Assembly (NCBI GenBank): GCA_003695505.1
Contig: RFIY01000317.1
Location: 1-16,122, forward strand
Length of the DNA: 16,122 bases
Source: Candidatus Dadabacteria bacterium
Lineage (GTDB): Bacteria; J088
Direction of reading: 5' to 3'
The notes beneath the pieces were generated by a model. It ran no database searches, was not told where the DNA came from, and was given only the letters and a program-made list of their open reading frames with translations. Positions 1 to 7,709 of the stretch are shown one piece after another (the stretch's first letter is position 1; every line of letters begins with the position of its first letter). The position numbers were made by a program, and so were the translations under genes.

Positions 1-3000
1 ATTTTCCGGCGCCGGTTCTGGTGACGACAACCGGCTTTGGCGACATCCTCCTGATCGACGATCAGCGTCGAGCCGAACTGTTTTCCTGGCAGGGACCCGC
101 TGCGAGGGCGCGGTTCGAGCACGCCATTGAGCTGGATGTACGCGTGAGCCGTAACGGAGACTGGCAGCCCCCCTGCGGGTTGCCCGAGGCCTTCGAGTCC
201 GACCGTCCGGTGGCGATTTCGTTTGTTGGGGCCTGGCGCGCACCGGAGGCTGAGCAGGCGGTCGCGGATGAACTGCGTGCACGCGGGGTACGCTCGATCA
301 CCTGTGGCACCGACCTGTCAGGTCAGATTGGTTTCGCCGATCGGACACGGACAGCGGCGGTCAATGCAGGGCTGCAACCGGTTGTCGATGACTTTATTGG
401 GCGCATCCGGTCCGAGCTTGGCGACATCCCGGTCGAGATCATGGCCAGCTCGGGTGGGCTGCGGCGTCCGGAAACGTTTATGGCCCGCGACAGTATCCTC
501 AGCGGGCCGGCAGCAGGGGCCGCCGCGGCCGCCGCGCTCAGGGCATCGCTCGGTGGGCCTCGCCTGTTGACGCTCGACATGGGGGGGACATCCACCGATG
601 TGACGAGAATCGACGACCACCCACGGCGCTGTGATGCCGTGACGGTGGGCGGACTGCGGGTTTCGGGTACCGCGGTCGCCATCGAAACGGTTGCCGCAGG
701 TGGTGGCTCTGTGTGCTGGTTTGATGGTGTGCGGTTGCGGGTCGGGCCGCAGAGCGCCGGTGCGGAGCCCGGACCGGCTGCGTATGGTCGCGGGGGGCCG
801 CTGACGCTGACGGATGTCAATTTGTTGCGTGGCAGACTCGATGCGGACGCCTTCGATTTGCCGCTCGACCTGCAGGCTGCGCGGGAGATGGCGATGGCGC
901 TGTCCCGGGAGTCGGGAGTTGCGCTCGATGAAATGCTCGACGGGCTGATCGCCATTGCCGATGATGTGATGGCCGAGGCGATCCGTACGGTCACCGTACG
1001 CGAGGGGGTCAATCCTGCCGATTACGTCCTGTGCGCATTTGGTGGCGCCGGGGGCGTTCACGCGGCCCGACTTGCGGACGAACTGGGTATCGGCGAAGTC
1101 ATTGTGCCGCCGTATGCCGGTGTCCTGAGCGCCTGGGGTCTGCTCCAGGCCCAACCACAGCTCGAGCGCGTAGTGACGTTGCTCGCGGCCGTCGATGATC
1201 TCGACACGCTGCAATCCGTCCAGTCCCGCGAGGCGGAGCGACTCGTGCAGCGCCTGGAGTCCATCGCGAGCGCACAATCCATTCGGATCGAAACCACCTG
1301 GTTCGTGCGGGCGCGGGGGCAGAGCGTCGCGGTTGCGGTCGAAGGAGATCCCGGCCAGGATCTCGAATGCAGATTCCGCGAGGCCTATACGGCATTGTAT
1401 GGTCATCGCCCTCCCGATGTGCCCGTCGAGGTCGAACGGATGCGGATCGTTGCGACCCGGCGGGGCGACGTTGTTCCACTCTCCCAATCACGATCACGGT
1501 CGGAGCGTCGCGGCCCCTGCACCATTTCCGAGGCTGGCGCGTCGATCTGGATTCCCGACGGCTGGGTGGCCCGACCACTGGGCGAGACCGGCTGGCGACT
1601 GGCCCGCGAACGACAGGTCGTACGCGCGCGAAGATTCTCTGACGCTGTCGAGGTCGAGCGTTTTGCAACGCGTGTCGGCGCAATTGCGGATCAGATGGGC
1701 GAGCAGTTGCGACGCACCGCCATGTCCGTCAATGTGCGGGAACGCGGCGACTATTCATGCGCGGTTCTGGACGTAGAAGGGAATCTGATCGCGAATGCGC
1801 CGCATATCCCGGTTCATCTCGGTGCGCTTGGCGCCTGCGTACGCGCGCTGAGCAGGCAGGCCGACTGGCGGCCGGGGATGAGCGTCCTGACGAATCATCC
1901 GCGCTGGGGCGGATCACATCTGCCCGATTTGACGGTCGTGACGCCGGTGTTCGGAGATAGCGGCCTGCTCGGCTTCGTTGCGAGCCGCGCGCACCATGCC
2001 GAGATTGGCGGGCGCACGCCCGGCTCGCTGCCACCCGACGCCGCCTGCCTCGATGAGGAAGGAGTGCCGATCGCGCCGCTCGTAATCGAGGACGATGGCG
2101 TGTTCCGTGAAGCGGCTTTGCGCCAGGTGCTCGGATCCCATAGCTGGCCGAGCCGCAGGATCGACGAGAACGTCGCCGATGTGCGCGCGCAGCTTGCTGC
2201 GAACCATCGCGGGCGCACGTTAATGATGGCGCTGGGCACGGAGATGGGCGCGGCGGACATGGCGCGCTTTGCGAAGATGCTTTTCGAGCTGAGCGCGATG
2301 CGTGTGCGCGAGGCGCTTGCACGAGTGGTCGACCGGCCGCGTCGCGGCGAAACTCCTGTCGAACCGGAAGGGCAGATCGTCGTTTCGCTGGAACCCCTGC
2401 CGTCAGGTCGCGTACGGATCGATTTCAGCGGGACATCCGCGGTCTCTCGAAATAATCTCAACGCACCGCTGGCGGTGACGCGTAGCGCCGTCATGTTTGC
2501 GCTGAGGACGTTGTCGTGTTCAGTGCTGCCACTCAACGAAGGCCTGCTTGCGCCGGTCGATCTGGTTGTGCCTGAGTGCTGCCTGAATCCGGATTTTTCT
2601 GGCGAATCCGCCCCCGCGGTCGTCGGCGGGAATACGGAATTGAGTCAGCTCGTCGTTGCGGCGCTGCTTGATGCGCTCGGCGTAGCCGCCGGATCCCAGG
2701 GCACGATGAATAACCTCGTGTTCGGCAATGCCCGATTCAGTTTTTACGAAACACTTGGCGGCGGGTGCGGCGCCATCGCGCACCGCGCCGGGGATGCCGC
2801 CGTGCATTCACACATGACCAATACCGCCCTGACCGACGTCGAAATTTTCGAGCATCGCTACCCCGCACGAATTGACGCCCTGTCGGTGCGACGGGGCAGC
2901 GGAGGCTCCGGGCGTCACTGCGGTGGCGATGGCCTGCGCCGGATCATTCGCTTCGAGGAACCCGTACAACTCTCGTTGCTGAGCCAGTATCGGCATGCGG

Positions 3001-3176
3001 GGCCGCCTGGCCGTGAAGGCGGCGCCGCAGGCGCACCGGGACGACAGTGGCTGGAGTTTGCCGATGGTCAAACCAGGGAACTGCGCGGCGTCGATGCCGC
3101 GAGCGTTGAGGCCGATACCCGTCTGGTGATCGAGACACCGGGCGGCGGTGGATGGGGCGCGTGTGATTTGCCTTGA
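1..3176 (+). CDS. Fused hydantoinase A/B (5-oxoprolinase family) protein, 5' end missing
   Basis: The reading frame is open to the left edge (residues FPAPVL precede the first possible GTG at 21), so the true start lies outside the window. About 1,057 residues are visible; the fused family is usually about 1,200, so roughly 130-150 N-terminal residues are missing. Numbering from the GTG at 21, the HyuA half covers about 1-540. It carries ASSGG (142-146), SGPAAGAAAAA (161-171), the phosphate-binding LDMGGTSTD (185-193) and a second glycine-rich motif FGGAGG near 340. The HyuB half (about 545-1051) has RxTAMSxNVRERGDYS, GTMNN and RYPxRIDALSVRxGSGGSG. The family uses ATP to open 5-oxoproline or hydantoin-like rings, or to carboxylate ketones, in the cytoplasm. 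The substrate cannot be read from sequence. It shows no functional link to the genes that follow; the next start is 13 bases downstream. Confidence 0.93.
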   Translation, partial: FPAPVLVTTTGFGDILLIDDQRRAELFSWQGPAARARFEHAIELDVRVSRNGDWQPPCGLPEAFESDRPVAISFVGAWRAPEAEQAVADELRARGVRSITCGTDLSGQIGFADRTRTAAVNAGLQPVVDDFIGRIRSELGDIPVEIMASSGGLRRPETFMARDSILSGPAAGAAAAAALRASLGGPRLLTLDMGGTSTDVTRIDDHPRRCDAVTVGGLRVSGTAVAIETVAAGGGSVCWFDGVRLRVGPQSAGAEPGPAAYGRGGPLTLTDVNLLRGRLDADAFDLPLDLQAAREMAMALSRESGVALDEMLDGLIAIADDVMAEAIRTVTVREGVNPADYVLCAFGGAGGVHAARLADELGIGEVIVPPYAGVLSAWGLLQAQPQLERVVTLLAAVDDLDTLQSVQSREAERLVQRLESIASAQSIRIETTWFVRARGQSVAVAVEGDPGQDLECRFREAYTALYGHRPPDVPVEVERMRIVATRRGDVVPLSQSRSRSERRGPCTISEAGASIWIPDGWVARPLGETGWRLARERQVVRARRFSDAVEVERFATRVGAIADQMGEQLRRTAMSVNVRERGDYSCAVLDVEGNLIANAPHIPVHLGALGACVRALSRQADWRPGMSVLTNHPRWGGSHLPDLTVVTPVFGDSGLLGFVASRAHHAEIGGRTPGSLPPDAACLDEEGVPIAPLVIEDDGVFREAALRQVLGSHSWPSRRIDENVADVRAQLAANHRGRTLMMALGTEMGAADMARFAKMLFELSAMRVREALARVVDRPRRGETPVEPEGQIVVSLEPLPSGRVRIDFSGTSAVSRNNLNAPLAVTRSAVMFALRTLSCSVLPLNEGLLAPVDLVVPECCLNPDFSGESAPAVVGGNTELSQLVVAALLDALGVAAGSQGTMNNLVFGNARFSFYETLGGGCGAIAHRAGDAAVHSHMTNTALTDVEIFEHRYPARIDALSVRRGSGGSGRHCGGDGLRRIIRFEEPVQLSLLSQYRHAGPPGREGGAAGAPGRQWLEFADGQTRELRGVDAASVEADTRLVIETPGGGGWGACDLP

Positions 3177-3189
3177 CAACCGGGATACA

Positions 3190-3630
3190 ATGTCCGCCGG
3201 TATGTCTGAATTGACGCAAGATCGTTCGTCTCGCCCCACCGTGCTCGTCATCGAGGATGATGCCGTTACGCGGCGCGTCGTTGCTGCTATTTTCGCGGAA
3301 ACCGAGTGGGACGTGATCGAGGCTGAAAATGGCGATGAGGCGCTCCGCGTGATCGCCTCGCAGCCGGTCGATCTGATTCTGCTCGATCTGACCATGCCCG
3401 TTCTTGATGGCTTTGCGTTTCTCGACTGCCTGAATCAGGATATGCGCCCGAGCAGCCAGGCGATACCGGTTGTTCTGTTGACAGGGCGCTCACTGTCGGA
3501 TCGCGATCGGGAACGGTTCCGCGGCCGCGTGTCGCTGATGGTCGAAAAACAATCGGGTCCGTCCGGGATGCACCGCCAGTTGCGGGCGATCGCGCAGGCC
3601 TACCGCGAGTCGATCGGGATGCAACGTTGA
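3190..3630 (+). CDS. Single-domain response regulator (CheY-like receiver)
   Basis: This 146-residue protein is almost entirely a receiver domain. Counting from the ATG at 3190, the acidic pocket is D23-D24 (VIEDD), the phosphoacceptor is D66 in LILLDLTMP, the switch threonine is T98 in VVLLTGR and the conserved lysine is K120. The lysine is followed by Gln rather than the usual Pro. There is no output domain. I chose ATG 3190 because GGGA lies just upstream (3182-3185); ATG 3202 is a possible alternative, and GTG 3148 would put the start inside the preceding gene. Its stop codon overlaps the TTG start of the hybrid kinase, so the two are probably co-translated partners in one phosphorelay. 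The receiver could be a phosphate shuttle or sink for that protein, or act on an unlinked target. Confidence 0.88.
   Translation: MSAGMSELTQDRSSRPTVLVIEDDAVTRRVVAAIFAETEWDVIEAENGDEALRVIASQPVDLILLDLTMPVLDGFAFLDCLNQDMRPSSQAIPVVLLTGRSLSDRDRERFRGRVSLMVEKQSGPSGMHRQLRAIAQAYRESIGMQR
3616..3629 (+). promoter_or_regulatory. Ribosome binding site supporting the TTG start of the hybrid kinase
   Basis: GGGA at 3616-3619 lies 7 bases before the TTG at 3627-3629. That TTG overlaps the receiver gene's TGA (3628-3630) in the arrangement TTGA. No ATG lies in frame before the first membrane segment. The alternative GTG at 3678 has its nearest purine-rich stretch about 17 bases away. The arrangement suggests termination-reinitiation coupling. 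Confidence 0.5.
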
Positions 3631-5705
3631 CATCGATCGGGGGCGGTCGGGGCCGGGAAGCCAGCCGCGACCGGCCGGTGGCTGCGGCGCCGCAGACACC
3701 GGAGCAGGCAGAGCAGGCACGCCAGCGCGGGGTGATTCTCTGGTTTGCCGGCGTGCTGACGATTGCCTCGGTGACATACATCCCGATTTATTTGCGTGAT
3801 CAGTTACCTGCGGTTGCGTCGCTGCTGGTCGTATTGTCGGTTCTGGGTGGCGCCATGTGGGTCGCGCAGTGGCGCGTGCGTCGACCGTTACAGCCGGTGA
3901 TCCACATGATCGTTGGGTTCACCTGGCTGGCGATCTCGGCCAGTGCCTGGATGCGCGCCGGACACTACTGGGATCCGGTGATCGAATGGCTGCTGCTGGT
4001 ACCGCTGATCGCTGCAACTCTGATGGGGCCGGGCTGGGTGGTGTTCTGGACGGCCGCGGCGATTGCGTCTACGGTGCTGCTATGGGTGTACAGGGATCCT
4101 GCGCCGGTGGCCGTGGCGGCCCGGGGACAATGGTTGCTGCTTGACAGGGTGGGCGCACTGGTCGTCGTGGCGATCGTGACCAGCGCGTGGGCGCGTCTGC
4201 GGCAGCATACGCTGAGTGAACTGACACGCTACAGCGCGCGGCTCGATCGGACATTGCGGCTCCGTGACGACATGATTGCGCAGATCAGCCACGCATTTCG
4301 GACGCCGCTGACCACGATGACCGGGGTCGCGGAGCAGCTTCAGGGCGAGGCAGACGCCAGTAAACGTACGGAATTGCTCGATGCGGCGGATACGCTGCTG
4401 GCGCTTGTCGAAAACCTGATGCTGCTCACGGATCCCGAACTGAGCGACGGCAGCAGTACGCGTGAATTTGCGCCGCAACGTCTCGCCGGACGGGTTCGAA
4501 ATTTGCTGCAGGACAGCACGGCGGACAGGCGTGACGTGATGGAGCTTCTCGCGATTCCTGAAGGCACGGTCATCGGGCCGGCACGGGTGCTGGAGCGTGC
4601 GTTGATCTGGATCGGCGCATCCGCGCTCGAGGCAACGGAGCAGCGCCCCGCCCTCAGACTGCAGGTCGTTGCGGGCGAGGGGCGGCAACGCTGGATGCTC
4701 AGCGGTGCCGGCATCCGGGCGATTGCGCCAACGATTGAAGGCCTTACGACGGATCAGACGTCGCTTGTCACGCCAGCGGGCAGCCGCAGATCCGAGCTGT
4801 ACCTGGCAGTCCGTATGCTGCAGAATGCAGGGGTTGTTATTTGTCACGAACCTCCGGCGCTCGTTCTTGATGTGCCCGTCTGCGCGGCGGGCGCGTCACG
4901 GGCCGCGCCACTGATGGCGGGACGCGCCCTGGTGGCGGAAGATCACCCTGTCAATCGCCGGATAATCGAAGAGTTGCTGCTGTCGGCCGGTTGGGATGTG
5001 CGCGCGGTCGGTGATGGTGCGGCGCTGATCGCAGCGATGAATGAACCCTATGATTTGCTGGTGGTGGACTGCGAAATGCCGGTCCTCGACGGCATTCAGG
5101 CGGTCGAAAAGATCCGCGCCGACGGCTTCGATGGCGCCATCGTCATGCTGACGGCGCACGCGTCTGCAGAGATCCGTCGTCGTGCACTCGATGCGGGTGC
5201 CGACGCCGTCATGATCAAACCGTTGCGGCTTGATCGGCTCGCCGACCTGCTGGCCACCGTGCGCACGGGGCGACGGGTCGCGCCGGCGCTGGATGCGAAG
5301 ACGGACTCGCCAGGCGCGGCGGCCGTGATCGACCGGGAAGCCTTTGATTTTGTCCGCGGCTTGCCGGACGGCGCCGATCTCGTGCGGCGATTTCGGCTCG
5401 AAGCGGAACGTCGAATGGTCGTCGGATCCGATCCGGCCGTGGGTTCGACCGAGCGCATCGAGGCCTGGCATTCGCTCAAGGGGGCGGCGGTGTCCCTCGG
5501 TTTCGCCGGTCTGGGCAGTGCTGCCGCAGCCTGTGAGGACACGATGCGGCGCTCCGGCGATCTGCCGGAAACACTGCTGGCCGCCGTGCGGGGCGCCTGG
5601 CGGGATGTATGTGTCTGGCTGGACCAGTCAGGGGGCGCCGCTGAAACGCCGCCAGGCGATTTCGCCGATCAGGAGCAGGACGCCGATCAACCAGAACCAC
5701 GGTGA
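3627..5705 (+). CDS. Membrane hybrid histidine kinase with degenerate ATPase domain, receiver and Hpt
   Basis: The protein has 692 residues. Six hydrophobic segments (about 35-55, 62-80, 90-108, 119-134, 136-155, 174-190) form a membrane sensor with almost no loop domain. A HisKA helix follows with H222 in SHAFRTPL; the acidic residue normally next to the histidine is Ala. Residues 280-420 occupy the place of the HATPase domain, but I cannot find an N-box asparagine, a DxGxG motif or a GxGLGL motif. The receiver (about 432-548) is intact: E438-D439, D481 in VVDCEMPVLDG, T509 and K531-P532. The C-terminal Hpt domain (about 565-665) has H615 in WHSLKGAA. The tail after 668 is acidic and probably disordered. 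The order kinase-receiver-Hpt resembles ArcB/BarA. The altered kinase boxes suggest a pseudokinase that relays phosphate, though a very divergent active ATPase fold is not excluded. Its last 78 bases overlap the gene on the other strand. Confidence 0.9.
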   Translation: MTSIGGGRGREASRDRPVAAAPQTPEQAEQARQRGVILWFAGVLTIASVTYIPIYLRDQLPAVASLLVVLSVLGGAMWVAQWRVRRPLQPVIHMIVGFTWLAISASAWMRAGHYWDPVIEWLLLVPLIAATLMGPGWVVFWTAAAIASTVLLWVYRDPAPVAVAARGQWLLLDRVGALVVVAIVTSAWARLRQHTLSELTRYSARLDRTLRLRDDMIAQISHAFRTPLTTMTGVAEQLQGEADASKRTELLDAADTLLALVENLMLLTDPELSDGSSTREFAPQRLAGRVRNLLQDSTADRRDVMELLAIPEGTVIGPARVLERALIWIGASALEATEQRPALRLQVVAGEGRQRWMLSGAGIRAIAPTIEGLTTDQTSLVTPAGSRRSELYLAVRMLQNAGVVICHEPPALVLDVPVCAAGASRAAPLMAGRALVAEDHPVNRRIIEELLLSAGWDVRAVGDGAALIAAMNEPYDLLVVDCEMPVLDGIQAVEKIRADGFDGAIVMLTAHASAEIRRRALDAGADAVMIKPLRLDRLADLLATVRTGRRVAPALDAKTDSPGAAAVIDREAFDFVRGLPDGADLVRRFRLEAERRMVVGSDPAVGSTERIEAWHSLKGAAVSLGFAGLGSAAAACEDTMRRSGDLPETLLAAVRGAWRDVCVWLDQSGGAAETPPGDFADQEQDADQPEPR
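5628..5705. other. Tail-to-tail overlap of two convergent coding regions
   Basis: The last 25 codons plus stop of the hybrid kinase (+) and of the vWA/GATase1-like protein (-) share these 78 bases. On the - strand they encode the C-terminal membrane helix (WFWLIGVLLLIGEIAW). On the + strand they encode a Pro/Asp/Glu-rich tail after the Hpt domain. No separate terminator hairpin is visible between the two genes. Confidence 0.85.
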
Positions 5706-7709
5706 TTCCTGAACCGGCACGAAGTCGCGGCGCGTGATCCGACGCGATTGCTCGGTGATGCGCGCAAGGAGATCTGGAGAATCGGCCTGTTGCAGGGACG
5801 CGAGCAGGACGTGCCGGGATCGCGCCCAGTCGCGCCAGGATGCCCAGTCGACCCGCCAGTGAACACGCTCCTCGAGTGGGTACTGCACGATCAGTGGCTG
5901 TGGCGCCGTGCGCGAAGCATCGCGTATGCGATAAATCCCGGGTCGGGTAGGGGCCCGCATCCGGAAACCGCTACCGTGATCGGTGACGTGGGTGATCGGC
6001 TGCCCGGACGCATCGACCAGGTCGGCGCTTCCGTGCGGTTGCAAGGCTCCGTGCAATGGCGCACCGGGCAGCACCACGGGCGGCTCCCAGCGTACCTGCA
6101 GATCGGTGAAATCCGGGTCGCCCGCCAGATACCGGACCATTTCGGACCAGAATGCCGCGATGGCGGTGCGGTCGGCGGCGGAACCGAGATAAGCGATGCG
6201 CCACAATTCGTCTGTCATCAGCGCGGCCGCGCGGCCGCGCCCGGCTCGTCCGACGACAAATAGCGGCTGGTCACCGGCTTGCCAGACGACGCGGCTGTCA
6301 CGCGCGGCGCTGACATCGTAGACGCGGCGCAAGTCGACGGATGATGGTGGCGGCACGCCGAACCAGTCGCTGTCGGGCCCTGGCCGGACGCGCAGCGGTC
6401 CCCCACGCCACCCGCCGAAACCGAGCCAGGAGACCGGCAGAATGTCTCTGAGTGGTGTCGCGTGATAATGACCGAAACCGAAGGACAGGTCTCCGGCCAG
6501 CATCGCAAATCCACCGCCGTCATCGACAACAAAGCGGCGCAAATTTTCGAGCAACGTGATGCGAAATGCCGGGTCGAAGTATGGCTGATAATTGAAGTTC
6601 TGGAACAGCACAACATCGAAACGCGGCAATTCCGTGGAAAACAGCTCCTTTGTCGGGAACGGAATCAGACTCAGTTCATCGTTCGGCGCAGCGGGACGAT
6701 CGCGGGTCGTGCGCAGAATCTGGAAACTGATCAGGTCGATCGCGGGATCGCTGCGCAGATGCTCACGCAGCAGTCGGCTTTCCCACGATGGGCGGCCGAC
6801 AACATGCAGGACGCGAACACGGTCGCGAATGACCCGTACGGGTATGCGTGTTCGCTGAAACGCGTCGATGACTTCTCCCTGCTCCGGGATGATCTCGACG
6901 GTGAAGACCTCCCGTCCCTCCTGGACAGGCAGGACGTCCATCAGGACTTCGGTGGTCAGCGCGCCGGGACTGAATGCGAGTGCCTGCTCCGCCAGGGTGC
7001 GGCCCTCGGAACGGATGCGAATGCGTGCGTTCCTGCCGTCGCGGGTCGATTGCCTGCGCGTCTGAACGCGAAACCGCAGTGGAGAACGAACGAGCGCGTA
7101 TGCATCGGCCTCTACGCGTTCGAGCAGCACCGGTGCCGGTGGCGACGTGGCCTCCGGCAACAGTACGGCGTCCGCCGTGGCGCTGCTGTCGCTGGCGAAC
7201 GACAGTGATTCATCCGCGCCATCACTGAGCACGATCACGGCGTCGATGGCTGTCCGGTCGCCGGGCAGGGTCGACAGGTCGCGCAACAACGTTGTTGGCC
7301 CTCCGGCGGTCGTGACAGGTGCCGGCTCCCATCGATCCGCCTGACCCTGACCGATGTAGTGCATGACCTCGACCGTGCCGAGTTCGCCGAGCGAGCGCTT
7401 CAACTGGTCCGTTGCGGCGTCGATCTGTTGCTCGATGTCCGGGCGCAGGCGGACACTCGCGCTGTCATCGCGTACGATCAGGTAGTGCCCGGGCTGTACC
7501 TCCCAGGTCACCGACCAGGTTGCAAGTCCGAGGGCGGCAGCAGCGAACCAGGCGATGACGATGCCTCTCAGCATCAGGCTGGTCCAGCGGGTTCGTGCAG
7601 GGCTGTCTTCGCGAAGCGTCACCCAGATGACCAGCAGAACGGCCAGCGCCACCATTGTCATCGCAAGCGGCGTCAGGCGTGTCCATTCCCATTGCAGCCC
7701 GCCGTTCAT
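5628..7709 (-). CDS. Membrane vWA-like / GATase1-like protein, last gene of the MoxR operon
   Basis: The protein has 693 residues. Two N-terminal membrane helices (about 13-31 and 45-64) are followed by a vWA-like region with DDSAS (81-85), a DxSxS metal-site pattern, and the strand AVIVLSDGAD (157-166). A linker of beta-rich repeats follows. Residues about 296-530 look like the glutamine-amidotransferase-like fold found in BatA-associated membrane proteins (VRVLHVVGRPSWESRLL, then FAMLAGDLSFGFG). No cysteine sits at the position of the GATase nucleophile, so catalysis is unlikely. A last membrane helix (about 669-686) anchors the C-terminus. The ATG overlaps the TGA of the preceding gene in ATGA, which implies coupled translation. 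It probably works as a membrane partner of the BatA-like protein. Family knowledge covers the fold; the function is inferred from the operon. Confidence 0.85.
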   Translation of the reverse strand: MNGGLQWEWTRLTPLAMTMVALAVLLVIWVTLREDSPARTRWTSLMLRGIVIAWFAAAALGLATWSVTWEVQPGHYLIVRDDSASVRLRPDIEQQIDAATDQLKRSLGELGTVEVMHYIGQGQADRWEPAPVTTAGGPTTLLRDLSTLPGDRTAIDAVIVLSDGADESLSFASDSSATADAVLLPEATSPPAPVLLERVEADAYALVRSPLRFRVQTRRQSTRDGRNARIRIRSEGRTLAEQALAFSPGALTTEVLMDVLPVQEGREVFTVEIIPEQGEVIDAFQRTRIPVRVIRDRVRVLHVVGRPSWESRLLREHLRSDPAIDLISFQILRTTRDRPAAPNDELSLIPFPTKELFSTELPRFDVVLFQNFNYQPYFDPAFRITLLENLRRFVVDDGGGFAMLAGDLSFGFGHYHATPLRDILPVSWLGFGGWRGGPLRVRPGPDSDWFGVPPPSSVDLRRVYDVSAARDSRVVWQAGDQPLFVVGRAGRGRAAALMTDELWRIAYLGSAADRTAIAAFWSEMVRYLAGDPDFTDLQVRWEPPVVLPGAPLHGALQPHGSADLVDASGQPITHVTDHGSGFRMRAPTRPGIYRIRDASRTAPQPLIVQYPLEERVHWRVDWASWRDWARSRHVLLASLQQADSPDLLARITEQSRRITRRDFVPVQESPWFWLIGVLLLIGEIAWRRFSGAP
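6221..6240. repeat. Perfect 20-base GC palindrome inside a coding region
   Basis: Bases 6221-6230 (GCGCGGCCGC) and 6231-6240 are exact reverse complements with no spacer, and two GCGGCCGC octamers sit side by side. It lies within the vWA/GATase1-like gene and encodes an Arg-Gly-Arg-Ala-Ala-Ala stretch there, so codon choice in a GC-rich genome may explain it. Confidence 0.7.

Noticed and set aside
318-1487. Long antisense open frame (389 codons) under the HyuA part.
   Set aside because: Its sequence is rich in Arg, Pro and His with no domain pattern. It is a GC-driven shadow of a clearly real gene.
3148-3189. GTG start at 3148 giving a longer receiver protein.
   Set aside because: It would overlap the oxoprolinase-like gene by 29 bases and adds residues before the normal receiver start. 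ATG 3190 fits better.
3173-3191. TTGACA (3173-3178) and TACAAT (3186-3191) just before the receiver gene look like a -35 and a -10 box.
   Set aside because: They are only 7 bases apart, too close for one sigma-70 promoter. Neither has a good partner at 16-18 bases.
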